In this document: in pieces, positions 7,789-17,074 of the stretch
How positions within the stretch are numbered: position 1 is the first letter of the stretch
Layout of the letters: the number at the start of each line of letters is the position of its first letter
Assembly: GCA_913065005.1 (NCBI GenBank)
Contig: CAJYAJ010000009.1
Span: 1 to 44,786, forward strand
DNA length: 44,786 nt
DNA from: an uncultured Verrucomicrobiota bacterium
Lineage (GTDB): Bacteria > Verrucomicrobiota > Kiritimatiellia > Kiritimatiellales > Pontiellaceae
Reading direction: 5' to 3'
Made by a program: the position numbers and the translations under genes
Notes under the pieces: model-generated
The model's database searches: none
What the model was told of the DNA's origin: nothing
Seen by the model: the letters and a program-made list of their open reading frames with translations, nothing else

Positions 7789-8928
7789 ATGCTTTATTTT
7801 CTCTCGCAATTTGAATCTGTGCTCTCTGAGTTTCGGTTGTTCCAATACATTACAGTGCGGACGTTAGGTGCAGCGGCTACAGGGTTTGTGGTTATGTTGC
7901 TGATCAGTCCAAGTTGGATACACCGGCTTCGCTCAATTAATTTTAGTGAGCAGAAAGTGGATGAGCGGGTTGGAGTTGAGCGAAAAGGCCATAAGGTGGG
8001 TACGCCAACCATGGGGGGGATTATTATTATTATCGCTACCACTTTTTCCACGCTGTTGTGGGCGATCCCAACCAATCGTTATGTGTTACTGACGTTAGGT
8101 ACGTTGATTGTTATGGGAGCCATTGGTTTTCTTGATGATTATTGGAAAATTAAGCGTAAAAATGGACTGAGTATACGCGGTAAATTTTTGGCTCAGTTGA
8201 TATGGGCAATGGTGGTCTTCTCGGTATTGTGGAGCGATCCGGAGACTCAGCAGCGGGTACGTGATCTTATGGTGCCTTTTTATAAATATCCGCTTATTGA
8301 TTTGGGGCTAGTTGGAGGATGGATCTTTATCGTGGTTGTTTTAGTGGGAGCCTCAAATGCGGTTAATTTAACGGATGGATTGGATGGTCTTGCAATTGGA
8401 TGCACGAATTCGGTGATTGGAGCATATCTACTTCTAACCTATGTGGCAGGTCATTTTAATTTTTCACAATATCTACAAGTGCCTTTTGTGCAGGGCAGTG
8501 GAGAGCTAACTGTTTTTTGTGGGGCATTATTGGGTGCTGGACTGGGTTTCCTTTGGTTTAATTGTCATCCGGCTAAGATATTTATGGGTGATACAGGCAG
8601 TTTAGCGCTAGGAGGTGCTGTAGCCATGTTGGCTATTCTCATTAAACAGGAATTGCTGTTGGTTATTGTAGGTGGTGTGTTTGTGATTGAGGCGTTGAGT
8701 GTAATTGTGCAAACGAGTTATTATAAATATACGCGGATGCGGTTTGGTAAGGGCCGTCGTGTTTTCAAGTGCGCACCTTTGCATCATCACTTTGAGCACT
8801 TGGAAAAAGAGCGTGCCATTCAATCGAATCGATTGCCGCAATTGATTGAAACTGTGATTGTTACGCGTTTTTGGATTTTAGGCATTATTTTTGCTCTGAT
8901 CGGAGTCGCTACATTAAAAATTCGTTAA
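7789..8928 (+). CDS. mraY: Phospho-MurNAc-pentapeptide transferase MraY
   Basis: Polytopic inner-membrane enzyme that moves phospho-MurNAc-pentapeptide to undecaprenyl phosphate, giving lipid I. It has 379 residues and about ten membrane segments. Catalytic motifs are GTPTMGG (71-77), FLDDYWK (114-120, with the Asp pair), NLTDGLDG (193-200), FMGDTGS (265-271) and the HHHFE loop (332-336). The usual length is about 360. The stop overlaps the murD start by 1 nt (TAATG). Confidence 0.97.
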   Translation: MLYFLSQFESVLSEFRLFQYITVRTLGAAATGFVVMLLISPSWIHRLRSINFSEQKVDERVGVERKGHKVGTPTMGGIIIIIATTFSTLLWAIPTNRYVLLTLGTLIVMGAIGFLDDYWKIKRKNGLSIRGKFLAQLIWAMVVFSVLWSDPETQQRVRDLMVPFYKYPLIDLGLVGGWIFIVVVLVGASNAVNLTDGLDGLAIGCTNSVIGAYLLLTYVAGHFNFSQYLQVPFVQGSGELTVFCGALLGAGLGFLWFNCHPAKIFMGDTGSLALGGAVAMLAILIKQELLLVIVGGVFVIEALSVIVQTSYYKYTRMRFGKGRRVFKCAPLHHHFEHLEKERAIQSNRLPQLIETVIVTRFWILGIIFALIGVATLKIR

Positions 8929-10232
8929 TGAATGATTCTAATCCATCGAGTGTAATCTTGGGAGCGGGGCGAAGTGGTCTTGCTGCAGAAGCCCTTCTCC
9001 AGTCGGAAAAGATTATGGCGTCTGTTTTTGATGAGCAAACGCATACGATACAAGATCTGAAAGATCACTGTGAAGAAAATGTGATTGATCAAGCGATAGT
9101 GAGTCCGGGCTTTTCTTTAACTCATCCTTGGTGTGATGTATTGCGGCAATTTTCGATTCCTCTCTGTTCTGAATTAGAGTTGGGATGGTCGCGGTTTAAA
9201 GGAAAAACAGTTGCGGTTACGGGATCAAATGGAAAGAGTAGTGTGGTTAAATGGATCTCTGAGATATTGCAGTCGATGGGATATGAGGTTTTGCTGGGGG
9301 GTAATTATGGCATACCGGCAAGCGAAGTGGTCATGAAAAATCCCAATGCGGATTGGTTGGTACTCGAGGTGAGTTCGTTTCAGTTGGAGACGGTTCGAGA
9401 GTTTTCGCCTACATTCGGGGTGCTAATAAATCTCTTGCCAAATCACTTGGATCGTCACGGTTCGATATGTGCATATATGGCGATAAAAGGCCGTATTTTC
9501 GGTCCCTCTTTTTCTTCAGAGACGAATGCGATTCTTCCTTTTGATTTAATGTCTTGTTACGAGAAGGAACTACAAAGTGTCGCCTCGGTTTTGAGCTTTG
9601 GAACTTGTTCAAATGCGGATTATATTGCTTCGAATGGCGTTGTTAAGTGGCAAGGTCAGCCTCTTTTGGATTTGCGGCAAACCCATTTTGCGGTCTCGCA
9701 TTTATTGGAGAGCAGTGGTGCCGCAGTAGCTGCATTCATGCATGCACTGGAGGTGGATATGGGAGAGGTTCGGGAAGCAACTCTATCATTTCAGGGCTTA
9801 GCTCATCGATTTGAACGGCTTGGAATTGTTCATGGGATTACGTGCATTAATGATTCAAAGGCGACGAATCTAGCGGCAATGGCAGCAGCCGTTCGGTCTT
9901 GTGATGGAAAGGTTCATTTGTTGGCGGGCGGGTTGTTAAAGGAGTCAGATTTGACTTTTGTTAAAGAAATACTGGTAGAACAGGTCTCTAGATTATACGT
10001 TTTCGGTGAGTCGGCATTCAAAATGCAGACAGATTGGGGTGATGCAGTTGCATGTTCATTCTGTTCGTCTCTTGAAGAGGCGTTTGATTTGGCATGTAAT
10101 GAGGTATCGTCTGGAGAGACTTTATTGCTTTCGCCGGGCTGTGCCAGTTTTGATCAGTTTAGTGGATTCGAAGACCGTGGAAATCAATTTCGATCCTTGG
10201 TGAGTCGATGGAAAGAAAAAGGTAGGAGTTAA
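8928..10232 (+). CDS. murD: UDP-MurNAc-L-alanine--D-glutamate ligase
   Basis: Mur ligase that adds D-glutamate to UDP-MurNAc-L-Ala. From ATG 8928 it has 434 residues. An upstream ATG at 8871 in the same frame lies inside mraY and would add 19 residues unlike the family, so I reject it. Motifs are VILGAGRSGLAA near the N-terminus, VTGSNGKSSVVKW (ATP), EVSSFQLE, NLLPNHLDRHG and NDSKATN. The start codon shares one base with the mraY stop. The LysM gene follows 3 nt after the stop. Confidence 0.95.
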   Translation: MNDSNPSSVILGAGRSGLAAEALLQSEKIMASVFDEQTHTIQDLKDHCEENVIDQAIVSPGFSLTHPWCDVLRQFSIPLCSELELGWSRFKGKTVAVTGSNGKSSVVKWISEILQSMGYEVLLGGNYGIPASEVVMKNPNADWLVLEVSSFQLETVREFSPTFGVLINLLPNHLDRHGSICAYMAIKGRIFGPSFSSETNAILPFDLMSCYEKELQSVASVLSFGTCSNADYIASNGVVKWQGQPLLDLRQTHFAVSHLLESSGAAVAAFMHALEVDMGEVREATLSFQGLAHRFERLGIVHGITCINDSKATNLAAMAAAVRSCDGKVHLLAGGLLKESDLTFVKEILVEQVSRLYVFGESAFKMQTDWGDAVACSFCSSLEEAFDLACNEVSSGETLLLSPGCASFDQFSGFEDRGNQFRSLVSRWKEKGRS

Positions 10233-10235
10233 GAT

Positions 10236-11171
10236 ATGAAAGTAAATGTGATGAAAACAGCGGGTTACGTTGTCGTGGCTGGATTCTTTTTAATGACACA
10301 AGGATGTATTACGACCGAATCATTCGGAAGCGGTCGAGGTGCAGGTGCGAAGCATAAAGGACCCTGGCGCCACCAACATCAAGGTGGAGTTCAGTCAAGC
10401 GCAATGCAGAGTATGCAACCGGTAATCAATAATCAGATGATTTTCAGTGAAGAAGTATATGAGCCAATCATTACATCAAGTGAAATGGTGGCGGATATTT
10501 CTCCCGTAGAGATTCCTGCGACGTCTACGGAAATCTATCTCGTTCAAAAGGGCGATATGATCTCTCAGTTGGCTATTGATTTTGATACGAGCAGTGCCAG
10601 ACTTATTGAGATGAATAATCTTGAAAATCCAGATGTGTTATATGTGGGTCAGAAGTTAAAGGTTCCTGCTGGTCGGGGTGCGATCTCCTCACCAAAAACG
10701 ATTCAATTGTCAACTTCATCAGCGGTTGAAAAAGGCGGAACATACCTGATTCAGTCTGGGGATACGCTTTCTGAAATCGCCCGACGTGCAAGTGTTAGCA
10801 TAGATGACCTGAGAAGTTTAAATCAGATTAATAATGATACCATTTACGCAGGTGATAAAATTTATATACCCAGCTATGGAAAGGTTCCAGATGCGGTGGC
10901 AGAAGTAGACGTCATTCCGCTGTCTGAGCCTGTTCTATTGGCTGCGCCGGAACCAGCCGCTGTTGCGCCTGTTGTGGAGGCGTTTCCGGTTGAAGTGCCA
11001 GAGGGTGCGATTGGTATGGTGAAAGAAGTGCAGGTGTATCCGGGTGAAACGTTAGATGATTATGCGCGTATATATAGTGTGAGTAAGGCTGAAATCTTGC
11101 GTGCGAATCCTCAGCTTGAAGGTGAAGAGCCGAAAGCAGGCTTTACCATTCGGATTCCGATCAGCGAATAA
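10236..11171 (+). CDS. Exported protein with three LysM domains
   Basis: A 311-residue protein with a hydrophobic N-terminal segment ending in GC (Cys24), probably a lipoprotein signal, although the residues before Cys (MTQG) are not ideal for a lipobox. Three LysM modules follow at about 100-144, 169-212 and 264-308, each with the VQKGD, IQSGD or VYPGE opening and a final I/V-P. They are joined by Ser-rich and Pro/Ala/Val-rich linkers. LysM binds the GlcNAc-containing glycan strand, so the protein is likely to sit on peptidoglycan. No catalytic domain is visible. Its place between murD and ftsW suggests a division or septal wall-binding role; that is inference from position. Confidence 0.85.
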   Translation: MKVNVMKTAGYVVVAGFFLMTQGCITTESFGSGRGAGAKHKGPWRHQHQGGVQSSAMQSMQPVINNQMIFSEEVYEPIITSSEMVADISPVEIPATSTEIYLVQKGDMISQLAIDFDTSSARLIEMNNLENPDVLYVGQKLKVPAGRGAISSPKTIQLSTSSAVEKGGTYLIQSGDTLSEIARRASVSIDDLRSLNQINNDTIYAGDKIYIPSYGKVPDAVAEVDVIPLSEPVLLAAPEPAAVAPVVEAFPVEVPEGAIGMVKEVQVYPGETLDDYARIYSVSKAEILRANPQLEGEEPKAGFTIRIPISE

Positions 11172-11189
11172 GTTAGCGCGGTCGTACCG

Positions 11190-12320
11190 ATGCATCGGAC
11201 TGTTACCCCTTTGATTACAGTCGTTCTTTTGCTTGTCGCATTGGGGATGCTGGTCTTGATGAGCGCTAGTTCAGAACGAAGTGTAGATGCTTCGTATTTT
11301 GTTCAACGTCAGTTGATCTGGTTGGTACTTTCCATCTTTGCGGCGATCATAACGGCGCGGTTGGATTATCGCTTTTATGAAAAAGCCTTACTTCCTATGG
11401 CACTTGCATCAATCACGCTCTTAATTTTAGTTCGTATTCCGGGTATAGGCAAGATGGTGAATGGTAGCTGGCGTTGGTTGCAGGTGGGACCGATGACGAT
11501 TCAGCCTTCCGAATTTGCAAAACCGGTGTTTCTTATCGTGATGGCGTGGTGGCTGTCGCGTAGTCTCAGACGCATCGATGAATTCCGATACGGGGTAGCC
11601 ATTCCGTTTGTCTTATTGGCCTGTTTTGCTGTGCCTATTTTAGTGGAGCCGGATTATGGGACGACTTTATTAATCTCGGCGGTTGGCATTTGTTTACTCC
11701 TAATAGCTGGGGCTTCGATCGTACCGTTGAGTGCGGTAGCGGGTGCCGGTTTGCTTGGCGTAGCGGGTTTAATTTTTCAAAATCCAGAGCGAATGGGGCG
11801 GATTATGGCGTTTCTTGATCCACAGATGCACGAACAAGGGAAAGCATGGCAGTTGGCTAATTCACTTCGTGCCTTTGCGAGTGGAGAGATTTTTGGGGTT
11901 GGGTTTGGCAATAGTTTTCAGAAATATCATTATCTTCCTGAGGCGCATACCGACTTTATTTTTCCGATTATTGGAGAAGAACTGGGTTTGATTGCTTCCT
12001 TACTGGTGGTAAGTCTGTATGTGATTCTGTTTTTGGTAGGCATGCGCGTGGCGCGGCAAGCTCAAGATCATTTTGGACGATTTTTGGCGCATGGGATTGC
12101 GTTAATGATTGCGTTGCAGGCGCTCATTAATTTTGCGGTTGTAACGGGATCAGCTCCCACCAAAGGATTGGCATTGCCGTTTATCAGTTATGGGGGTTCA
12201 AGTATCATGGCCTCATCGATTATGTTTGGTATTTTGCTGAATATAGCGATTGATGCTGAACGTGGGCGGAGGAATAGCCGTCGGAGATTATTTAAAGATC
12301 GGAGTCGAAAAGCATCATGA
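11190..12320 (+). CDS. ftsW: SEDS peptidoglycan glycosyltransferase FtsW
   Basis: Polytopic membrane enzyme (376 residues, about ten segments) of the SEDS family that polymerises lipid II at the septum with FtsI. Family features are the SASS segment after the first membrane helix, [20 protein letters not shown] in the first large loop, a long extracellular loop ending in [14 protein letters not shown], and FISYGGSS near the C-terminus. FtsW is preferred to the paralogue RodA because of the division cluster. The upstream gap of 18 nt has no strong ribosome site. It overlaps the next gene by 4 nt. Confidence 0.92.
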   Translation: MHRTVTPLITVVLLLVALGMLVLMSASSERSVDASYFVQRQLIWLVLSIFAAIITARLDYRFYEKALLPMALASITLLILVRIPGIGKMVNGSWRWLQVGPMTIQPSEFAKPVFLIVMAWWLSRSLRRIDEFRYGVAIPFVLLACFAVPILVEPDYGTTLLISAVGICLLLIAGASIVPLSAVAGAGLLGVAGLIFQNPERMGRIMAFLDPQMHEQGKAWQLANSLRAFASGEIFGVGFGNSFQKYHYLPEAHTDFIFPIIGEELGLIASLLVVSLYVILFLVGMRVARQAQDHFGRFLAHGIALMIALQALINFAVVTGSAPTKGLALPFISYGGSSIMASSIMFGILLNIAIDAERGRRNSRRRLFKDRSRKAS

Positions 12321-13162
12321 ATCAATCTAAGGCGTATGCATTACTTGATAGTGGAGCAGGTCGAAAATTAGAAAAATTTGGAGACGTTGTTTTAGATCGA
12401 CCCTGTGCTCAGGCGGTGTGGGCTCCTCAACATCCAGCCATGTGGAATCAAGCCACGGCTCGCTTTGATCGGCAGGCAGGATTGCAATGGGAAGGGCGTG
12501 AGGCTTTGCCGATTCATTGGCATGTCAACGTGGGGGGGGTTGAGATGAAGTTGGCAGCAACGGATTTTGGGCATGTGGGTTTATTTCCTGAAACCCGTGT
12601 GATGTGGCATTGGATACGAGATACCCTTGCGGAGGCAAAAAAACGTGCATCCATTAACTTTTTAAATCTTTTCGCCTATTCAGGTGGAGCTACATTAGCG
12701 GCGGCCCAAGCTGGGGCTTCATGTTGCCACTTGGATGCTTCGAAAGGGATGGTCGATTGGGCTCGCGAAAACGCACGGTTGAATGAACTTGAAGAGGCAC
12801 CGATCCGTTGGATTGTTGATGATGTGATTAAGTTTCTACGCAGAGAAGTCAAACGTGGCAATCGATATGATGCTATTCTATTGGATCCACCCTCGTTTGG
12901 TCGTGGGCGAAAAGGGGAACTTTTTAAAGTGGAAGAGCAGATGCTGACGACGCTTGAATTGGTTCATTCCGTTTTGAGTGATAAGCCATTATTCGTTATT
13001 CTCACTTCGCATACACCAGGATTCTCGCCGCAAGTACTTCATAATTTATTAGCTCAATTCCATGCCGGTGGTGTTCACGAACAGGGAGAGATGCTGTTGA
13101 CGGGTGCTGCACAATGTTCACCTTTACCGAATGGAACCTGGGCGCGCTGGTTGGAGACGTAA
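12317..13162 (+). CDS. RlmI-like SAM-dependent RNA methyltransferase
   Basis: A 281-residue class I methyltransferase related to the RlmI/RlmK family that makes m5C or m2G in 23S rRNA. It lacks an N-terminal PUA domain. [11 protein letters not shown] precedes the SAM-binding loop [36 protein letters not shown] and the catalytic-type motif [11 protein letters not shown] follow. The target base cannot be read from the sequence. The ATG overlaps the ftsW stop by 4 nt and an RluA-type gene follows 2 nt after its stop, so it extends the cell wall operon into RNA modification. Confidence 0.85.
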   Translation: MNQSKAYALLDSGAGRKLEKFGDVVLDRPCAQAVWAPQHPAMWNQATARFDRQAGLQWEGREALPIHWHVNVGGVEMKLAATDFGHVGLFPETRVMWHWIRDTLAEAKKRASINFLNLFAYSGGATLAAAQAGASCCHLDASKGMVDWARENARLNELEEAPIRWIVDDVIKFLRREVKRGNRYDAILLDPPSFGRGRKGELFKVEEQMLTTLELVHSVLSDKPLFVILTSHTPGFSPQVLHNLLAQFHAGGVHEQGEMLLTGAAQCSPLPNGTWARWLET

Positions 13163-13164
13163 AA

Positions 13165-13839
13165 ATGCAGTCATATCGTGCACAAAAGCTATCCGATCAA
13201 ATTCTTTATACCGACAACCATTTATTGGCGATTAATAAGCCGGGAGGCATGCTGACGCAGGCGAGTGGGCAGCATGAATTAAATTTGGAAGATTGGGCAC
13301 GTGAGTGGATTCGGGTTGAGAAGAATAAACCGGGTGCAGTTTTTTTGCATGCGGTGCATCGATTAGATCGGCCCGTGAGTGGTGTGGTTTTGTTTGCGCG
13401 AACCAGCAAAGCTTTAAGTCGATTAAATGAATCGATGCGAAATGCTCGAAGCGGAAAGATATATCATGCTTGGGTGGAGGGGGTGCCGGAGCAACAAAAA
13501 GGAACGTGTACAGACTATCTCATACATGGGAATCATCGTGCAGAATTGGCGACTGAGAGAGAGCCTGATGCAAAGAAGGCGGTTCTTCGCTATACGGTAC
13601 TCAGAGCAAAGTCCGATCAGGCTTTGCTAGAAATCGAGTTGATCACCGGACGCTATCATCAGATTCGAGTTCAGTTAAGTGGCTTGGGGTGTCCGATTAA
13701 AGGAGATTCAAGGTATGGAGCGAAAAAAGGCGATGGCACTATCGGACTGCATCATAAGCAGTTAACAATTGAACATCCGGTCAAGCATGAGCAACTTAAA
13801 ATTAACGCCCCGCTTCCGGCAGAGATGCGTTGGGATTAG
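13165..13839 (+). CDS. RluA-family pseudouridine synthase
   Basis: Enzyme that converts uridine to pseudouridine in rRNA or tRNA; 224 residues from ATG 13165, with GGAG in the upstream gene's last codons as ribosome site. The signature HRLDRPVSGVVLFAR carries the catalytic Asp, and GRYHQIRVQLSGLGCPI is the conserved C-terminal motif. There is no S4 domain, so it resembles the short RluA or RluC/TruC-type catalytic unit. The frame is open upstream to 13114, inside the methyltransferase gene; that extension is unlikely to be used. Its stop overlaps the convergent rlmD-type gene (TTAG, 13836-13839). Confidence 0.92.
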   Translation: MQSYRAQKLSDQILYTDNHLLAINKPGGMLTQASGQHELNLEDWAREWIRVEKNKPGAVFLHAVHRLDRPVSGVVLFARTSKALSRLNESMRNARSGKIYHAWVEGVPEQQKGTCTDYLIHGNHRAELATEREPDAKKAVLRYTVLRAKSDQALLEIELITGRYHQIRVQLSGLGCPIKGDSRYGAKKGDGTIGLHHKQLTIEHPVKHEQLKINAPLPAEMRWD

Positions 13840-15290
13840 AGGCGCTCGAATCGAGCAATGCTCTCGACATGATTGGTTTGTGGGAAAAGGTCAACGGGCG
13901 TGCAGTTGATTAAACGATATTGCTGATTTTCGCAGAGTAGGGCACTATCACGGGCAAGCGAAGCGGGATTGCAGCTCACGTAAATGATAATGGGAGGCGC
14001 CCATTCACGAAGGATTTCAATAGCTTTGGGGTGCATGCCGGCACGAGGTGGGTCTGTGATAACCACATCGGGTGCACCGAATAAGGCACATTCGGATTCG
14101 ATACTTTGCAATGCTTTCATATCGAGTTGTATGAATTGGCAATTCTTCACGTTGTTAAGCTCGGCGTTTGCTTGGGCATCCTTTACGGAACTTTCCACCC
14201 ACTCAATGCCCAATACTTTGTGGCAATGTGTTGAAGCAAAAAGAGTGATGGAACCGGTTCCGCAGAATAGATCATATACGGTATCGGTAGGCTTTAGTTG
14301 GGCAGCATTCAAGATCTGTTGATAGAGCACTTCAGCTTGCGCGGTGTTGGTTTGAAAAAAGGAGTTGGGTGAAATTTGATACGTGTATGTTCCCAGGCGA
14401 TCGGTGATGGAGCCATTTCCATGCATCACAAATTCTTTTTCCCCAAAGGCGACCGTGTTTTTGGCAGACGTGGTGCTGTTGACGAACGTGGTGAGTTCAG
14501 TGCCTATTTCTGCGAGCAAACGATCTCGAAGCAATTTCATGAGATTTGCTTGGTGAGATGTGGTTACGAGATTGACCATGAGTTCATGGGTATGCCCACT
14601 ATGACGAATCACTAGATTTCGAAGTTCACCGGTATGAGTTCGAGTTGAATAGATGGGTAACTCATCTTTGTGTTCTAGGCAAAACGATCGAACAAGATTG
14701 AGAATCTGATTCATTGCGGGTGTGGCTAGATGGCAGTGGTCTATGTCGATGGCTTTTGCAAATCGACCCGGTGCATGAAAGCCGAGGGCAAAATCGACGG
14801 GTTTGCTGAGTTGATCTTCCGGTTGAGCCATCTCTTCTTCGGTGAGATACCGAAGATCTGTGAAAGAAAAATCGACTTTATTGCGATAGTTGAATGTGTT
14901 CTGAGCAGCGATACAGGGTTCGCAAATGATGTCTTTACATCCCCCAATATGGTGAAGCGCATCTTGTACTTGCTTTTGTTTAAGACGGAGTTGTTCGCTA
15001 TATTGCATGTGTTGCCATTTGCAACCTCCGCACGTGCCAAAATAGCTGCAGATGGGATCGGTTCGGGTTTCGGCGGGTGTAAGAATTCGGGTAAGACGAG
15101 CCACGAGATATTGTTTCTTTATCTTAATAATTTCGGCTTCCACTCGATCACCTACTGCCACCGTGCCTTGAACAAAGACGCTCATACCATCGTCAAGGCG
15201 GCCAAAGCATTGGTTTTTTTCAGCAAGGTCAATAATGAGAAGTTCAATTCGTTGTAATTTTTTATACATGATGACGATAGGTATAGACAT
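13836..15290 (-). CDS. rlmD: 23S rRNA m5U methyltransferase, RlmD/RumA type
   Basis: TRAM-domain plus SAM methyltransferase of 484 residues that makes 5-methyluridine in RNA. The N-terminal TRAM barrel is followed by an Fe-S cysteine set (C of ICSYFG, then TCGGCKWQH and a later C), then NSFFQTNTAQAE, the SAM motif YDLFCGTGSITLF, DPPRAGMHPKA and the catalytic-Cys motif YVSCNPASLARD. RlmD (U1939) and RlmCD or TrmA-like relatives share these features, so the exact uridine is uncertain. A second in-frame start, at 15269, begins MYKKLQRIEL and may be the real one. Confidence 0.9.
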   Translation of the reverse strand: MSIPIVIMYKKLQRIELLIIDLAEKNQCFGRLDDGMSVFVQGTVAVGDRVEAEIIKIKKQYLVARLTRILTPAETRTDPICSYFGTCGGCKWQHMQYSEQLRLKQKQVQDALHHIGGCKDIICEPCIAAQNTFNYRNKVDFSFTDLRYLTEEEMAQPEDQLSKPVDFALGFHAPGRFAKAIDIDHCHLATPAMNQILNLVRSFCLEHKDELPIYSTRTHTGELRNLVIRHSGHTHELMVNLVTTSHQANLMKLLRDRLLAEIGTELTTFVNSTTSAKNTVAFGEKEFVMHGNGSITDRLGTYTYQISPNSFFQTNTAQAEVLYQQILNAAQLKPTDTVYDLFCGTGSITLFASTHCHKVLGIEWVESSVKDAQANAELNNVKNCQFIQLDMKALQSIESECALFGAPDVVITDPPRAGMHPKAIEILREWAPPIIIYVSCNPASLARDSALLCENQQYRLINCTPVDLFPQTNHVESIARFERL

Positions 15291-15307
15291 TCAAGGAGTT
15301 GTAATCA

Positions 15308-15343
15308 ATGATCACTTTATGTGCTAAACAACCCAAAGTATAA
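15308..15343 (+). CDS. Possible 11-codon leader ORF before trxA
   Basis: AAGGAG at 15293-15298 is spaced 9 nt from ATG 15308. The reading frame encodes MITLCAKQPKV and stops at 15341-15343, 25 nt before trxA. The site quality is good but the peptide is tiny and contains one Cys. It could be a translated leader, or the Shine-Dalgarno could be coincidental. Confidence 0.2.
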   Translation: MITLCAKQPKV

Positions 15344-15368
15344 AACAAACAACAGTAAGGAGTTAAAA

Positions 15369-15683
15369 ATGGCAGAAGGATTAATTGATTTAGATACGGA
15401 TACGTTTGATGCGGCGGTTGAAAAGGGGAAGGTATTAGTGGATTTCTGGGCGCCTTGGTGTGGACCTTGTAAAATGCTCACGCCGATTCTAGAGAAAGTC
15501 AAAGCAGAGGTGGGTGATAAAGCGATGATTGCCAAAGTGAACGTGGATGAGAATCCTGATTTGGCGGCTAAATTTGGAATTCGCTCGATCCCTTCGTTAT
15601 TGCTGTTTGATAGTGGAGAAATGAAAGAGACCTTGATCGGCTTAAAACAACAAAAAGAGTTAGTGGCACTCCTCACTGATTAA
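15369..15683 (+). CDS. trxA: Thioredoxin
   Basis: Cytoplasmic disulfide reductase of 104 residues. The active site WCGPCK has its cysteines at 31 and 34, preceded by VLVDFWAP, and the conserved cis-Pro is in RSIPSLLLF. TAAGGAG 7 nt upstream fixes the ATG at 15369 against a GTG at 15321. It is transcribed alone between two minus-strand genes and ends in a perfect hairpin terminator. Confidence 0.97.
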   Translation: MAEGLIDLDTDTFDAAVEKGKVLVDFWAPWCGPCKMLTPILEKVKAEVGDKAMIAKVNVDENPDLAAKFGIRSIPSLLLFDSGEMKETLIGLKQQKELVALLTD

Positions 15684-15704
15684 GTGAATAGATTAGATCG
15701 ACGA

Positions 15705-16313
15705 TCAAAGGGCTGATGGATCAATCAGCCCTTTTTCTTTAAATGCTTGATACAAACGGCGTCCTAGCCATGCATCAGTTGCGGCATACTGTTTTTGTGA
15801 ATCACTTAGTTCGAGTTTGGCCCAATTTGAAACTTGTTCTTTTTTGGAAATACGGAAGTTAAAAAAGAGGGCAGCGAGCGCGCGAAGGCCGAGGTTTTTG
15901 ATACCGGCTTCTTTTGCAAGATCGGCTAATTCAACAAATCCTGCTGGCTGAAAAGGGGTGACTTGCTTGAGTTCATCTACATCTCGATCGAGTGCAACCC
16001 CTGCCTTTAAAATATCGGACCGACTGAGAAGTTCAATAAGAGAAGGCGTGAGGGTGCATTGTTGGATTTGGAATAAAAAAACATGATTCTCTCCAGCCAA
16101 TTGAAGAAGAGCAGGTGGATAATGTTCTCCTTTCTTAAACGTGGGTCGAGTTTCCGTATCGAATCCGAGCAGGGTTTCTTTCAGCAGTTTTTGCGCCGCT
16201 TCTTCTGCTTCGTCCGGGGTGGAACAGCAAACAATATCGTCTTCGTATGCTTGGATGGGTAATTCATTTATTTCAGCTTTACTGATCGATTTTTTTTCCG
16301 GGAATAGACTCAT
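15705..16313 (-). CDS. DEDDy 3'-5' exonuclease, RNase D/WRN-like
   Basis: A 202-residue single-domain exonuclease. The DEDDy residues are seen as GFDTET (Exo I), LKAGVALDRDVDEL (Exo II) and YAATDAW (Exo III, Tyr and Asp). No HRDC domains follow, so it resembles the short WRN-type or plant-type exonucleases more than full RNase D. Its substrate (RNA ends or DNA) cannot be told. It is the last gene of a minus-strand run after the nfo and trmJ-type genes, and its final codons form half of the terminator shared with trxA. Confidence 0.85.
   Translation of the reverse strand: MSLFPEKKSISKAEINELPIQAYEDDIVCCSTPDEAEEAAQKLLKETLLGFDTETRPTFKKGEHYPPALLQLAGENHVFLFQIQQCTLTPSLIELLSRSDILKAGVALDRDVDELKQVTPFQPAGFVELADLAKEAGIKNLGLRALAALFFNFRISKKEQVSNWAKLELSDSQKQYAATDAWLGRRLYQAFKEKGLIDPSAL
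15707..15736 (+). terminator. Bidirectional-type terminator after trxA
   Basis: AAAGGGCTGAT (15707-15717) pairs perfectly with ATCAGCCCTTT (15724-15734) around a 6-nt loop. On the plus strand the T-run lies 24-50 nt past the trxA stop. The same bases code for the last residues of the convergent exonuclease gene. Confidence 0.9.
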
Positions 16314-16315
16314 GG

Positions 16316-17074
16316 TTATTTTTTCTGCGGGTTAGATGTTTCGCGCCACCGCTCGACGACCCAAAGGGATTGCTTGGCAAGTCCCATAAGTATCTTCGCA
16401 TCTGGAACGGTTAACTTACCACGCGTGAAAATACGTCTGAGACCCATCATCATATGATCTAGTTTTTGATCATGGGTAAATTCAGTTTGAATCATCATTT
16501 CGCGCCAAAGACCAAACATCCGTTCTCGGAGCTGCGAGTCAGCTTCTTCCGCTTTTTCGATCGGCGCTTCAAAGGCATCATTGGCTTTAAAGAGTTCATA
16601 GCAACAGACCATGACCGCATGGGAAAGATTTAAGGAGGTGTATAACGGACTGGTGGGGATATGTATGATGTGAGTGCAACAGGCCAATTCATCATTAAAG
16701 AGACCTTTGTCTTCTCTTCCAAACAGAAGTGCAATTTTGTGATGTGCGGCACTTTCTAGCGCGATGGGTGCAAATTCAGAAGGTGTCATTGCAGTATCCC
16801 GATAGAAGCCCGTGCGTGCAGAGGTACCCGCTACGAGGGTGCAATCGCCAATAGCTTCTTCTAGTGTATCGAATGTTCTACGCGCGGCAAGTTGGGGCCG
16901 TGCATTGCATGCGAGTTGTGCTGCTGCGGGCCAGTTGGTATCGGGACGGGGGTTTACAACGGCTAGATCGGTGATGCCATTGTTATTTATGGCGCGACAG
17001 ACCGCTCCAATATTTCCTCCAATCATGGGTTCCACGAGTACAACTCGAATCTGATCAAGTGGATTCATTTTCAA
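16316..17074 (-). CDS. trmJ: TrmJ-like 2'-O-methyltransferase (SPOUT)
   Basis: SPOUT-fold RNA methyltransferase of 252 residues, most like TrmJ, which methylates the 2'-OH of residue 32 in tRNA. The N-terminal motif is [20 protein letters not shown]. The knot region has [15 protein letters not shown] and [19 protein letters not shown]. It overlaps the upstream nfo gene by 20 nt and is followed by the exonuclease with a 2-nt gap, so the three probably share a transcript. A TrmH-group rRNA enzyme is the alternative. Confidence 0.88.
   Translation of the reverse strand: MKMNPLDQIRVVLVEPMIGGNIGAVCRAINNNGITDLAVVNPRPDTNWPAAAQLACNARPQLAARRTFDTLEEAIGDCTLVAGTSARTGFYRDTAMTPSEFAPIALESAAHHKIALLFGREDKGLFNDELACCTHIIHIPTSPLYTSLNLSHAVMVCCYELFKANDAFEAPIEKAEEADSQLRERMFGLWREMMIQTEFTHDQKLDHMMMGLRRIFTRGKLTVPDAKILMGLAKQSLWVVERWRETSNPQKK

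Noticed and set aside
14730-15257. A 175-residue plus-strand ORF opposite the rlmD-type gene
   Set aside because: The minus-strand gene has clear catalytic motifs throughout and this ORF has none; no ribosome site fits.
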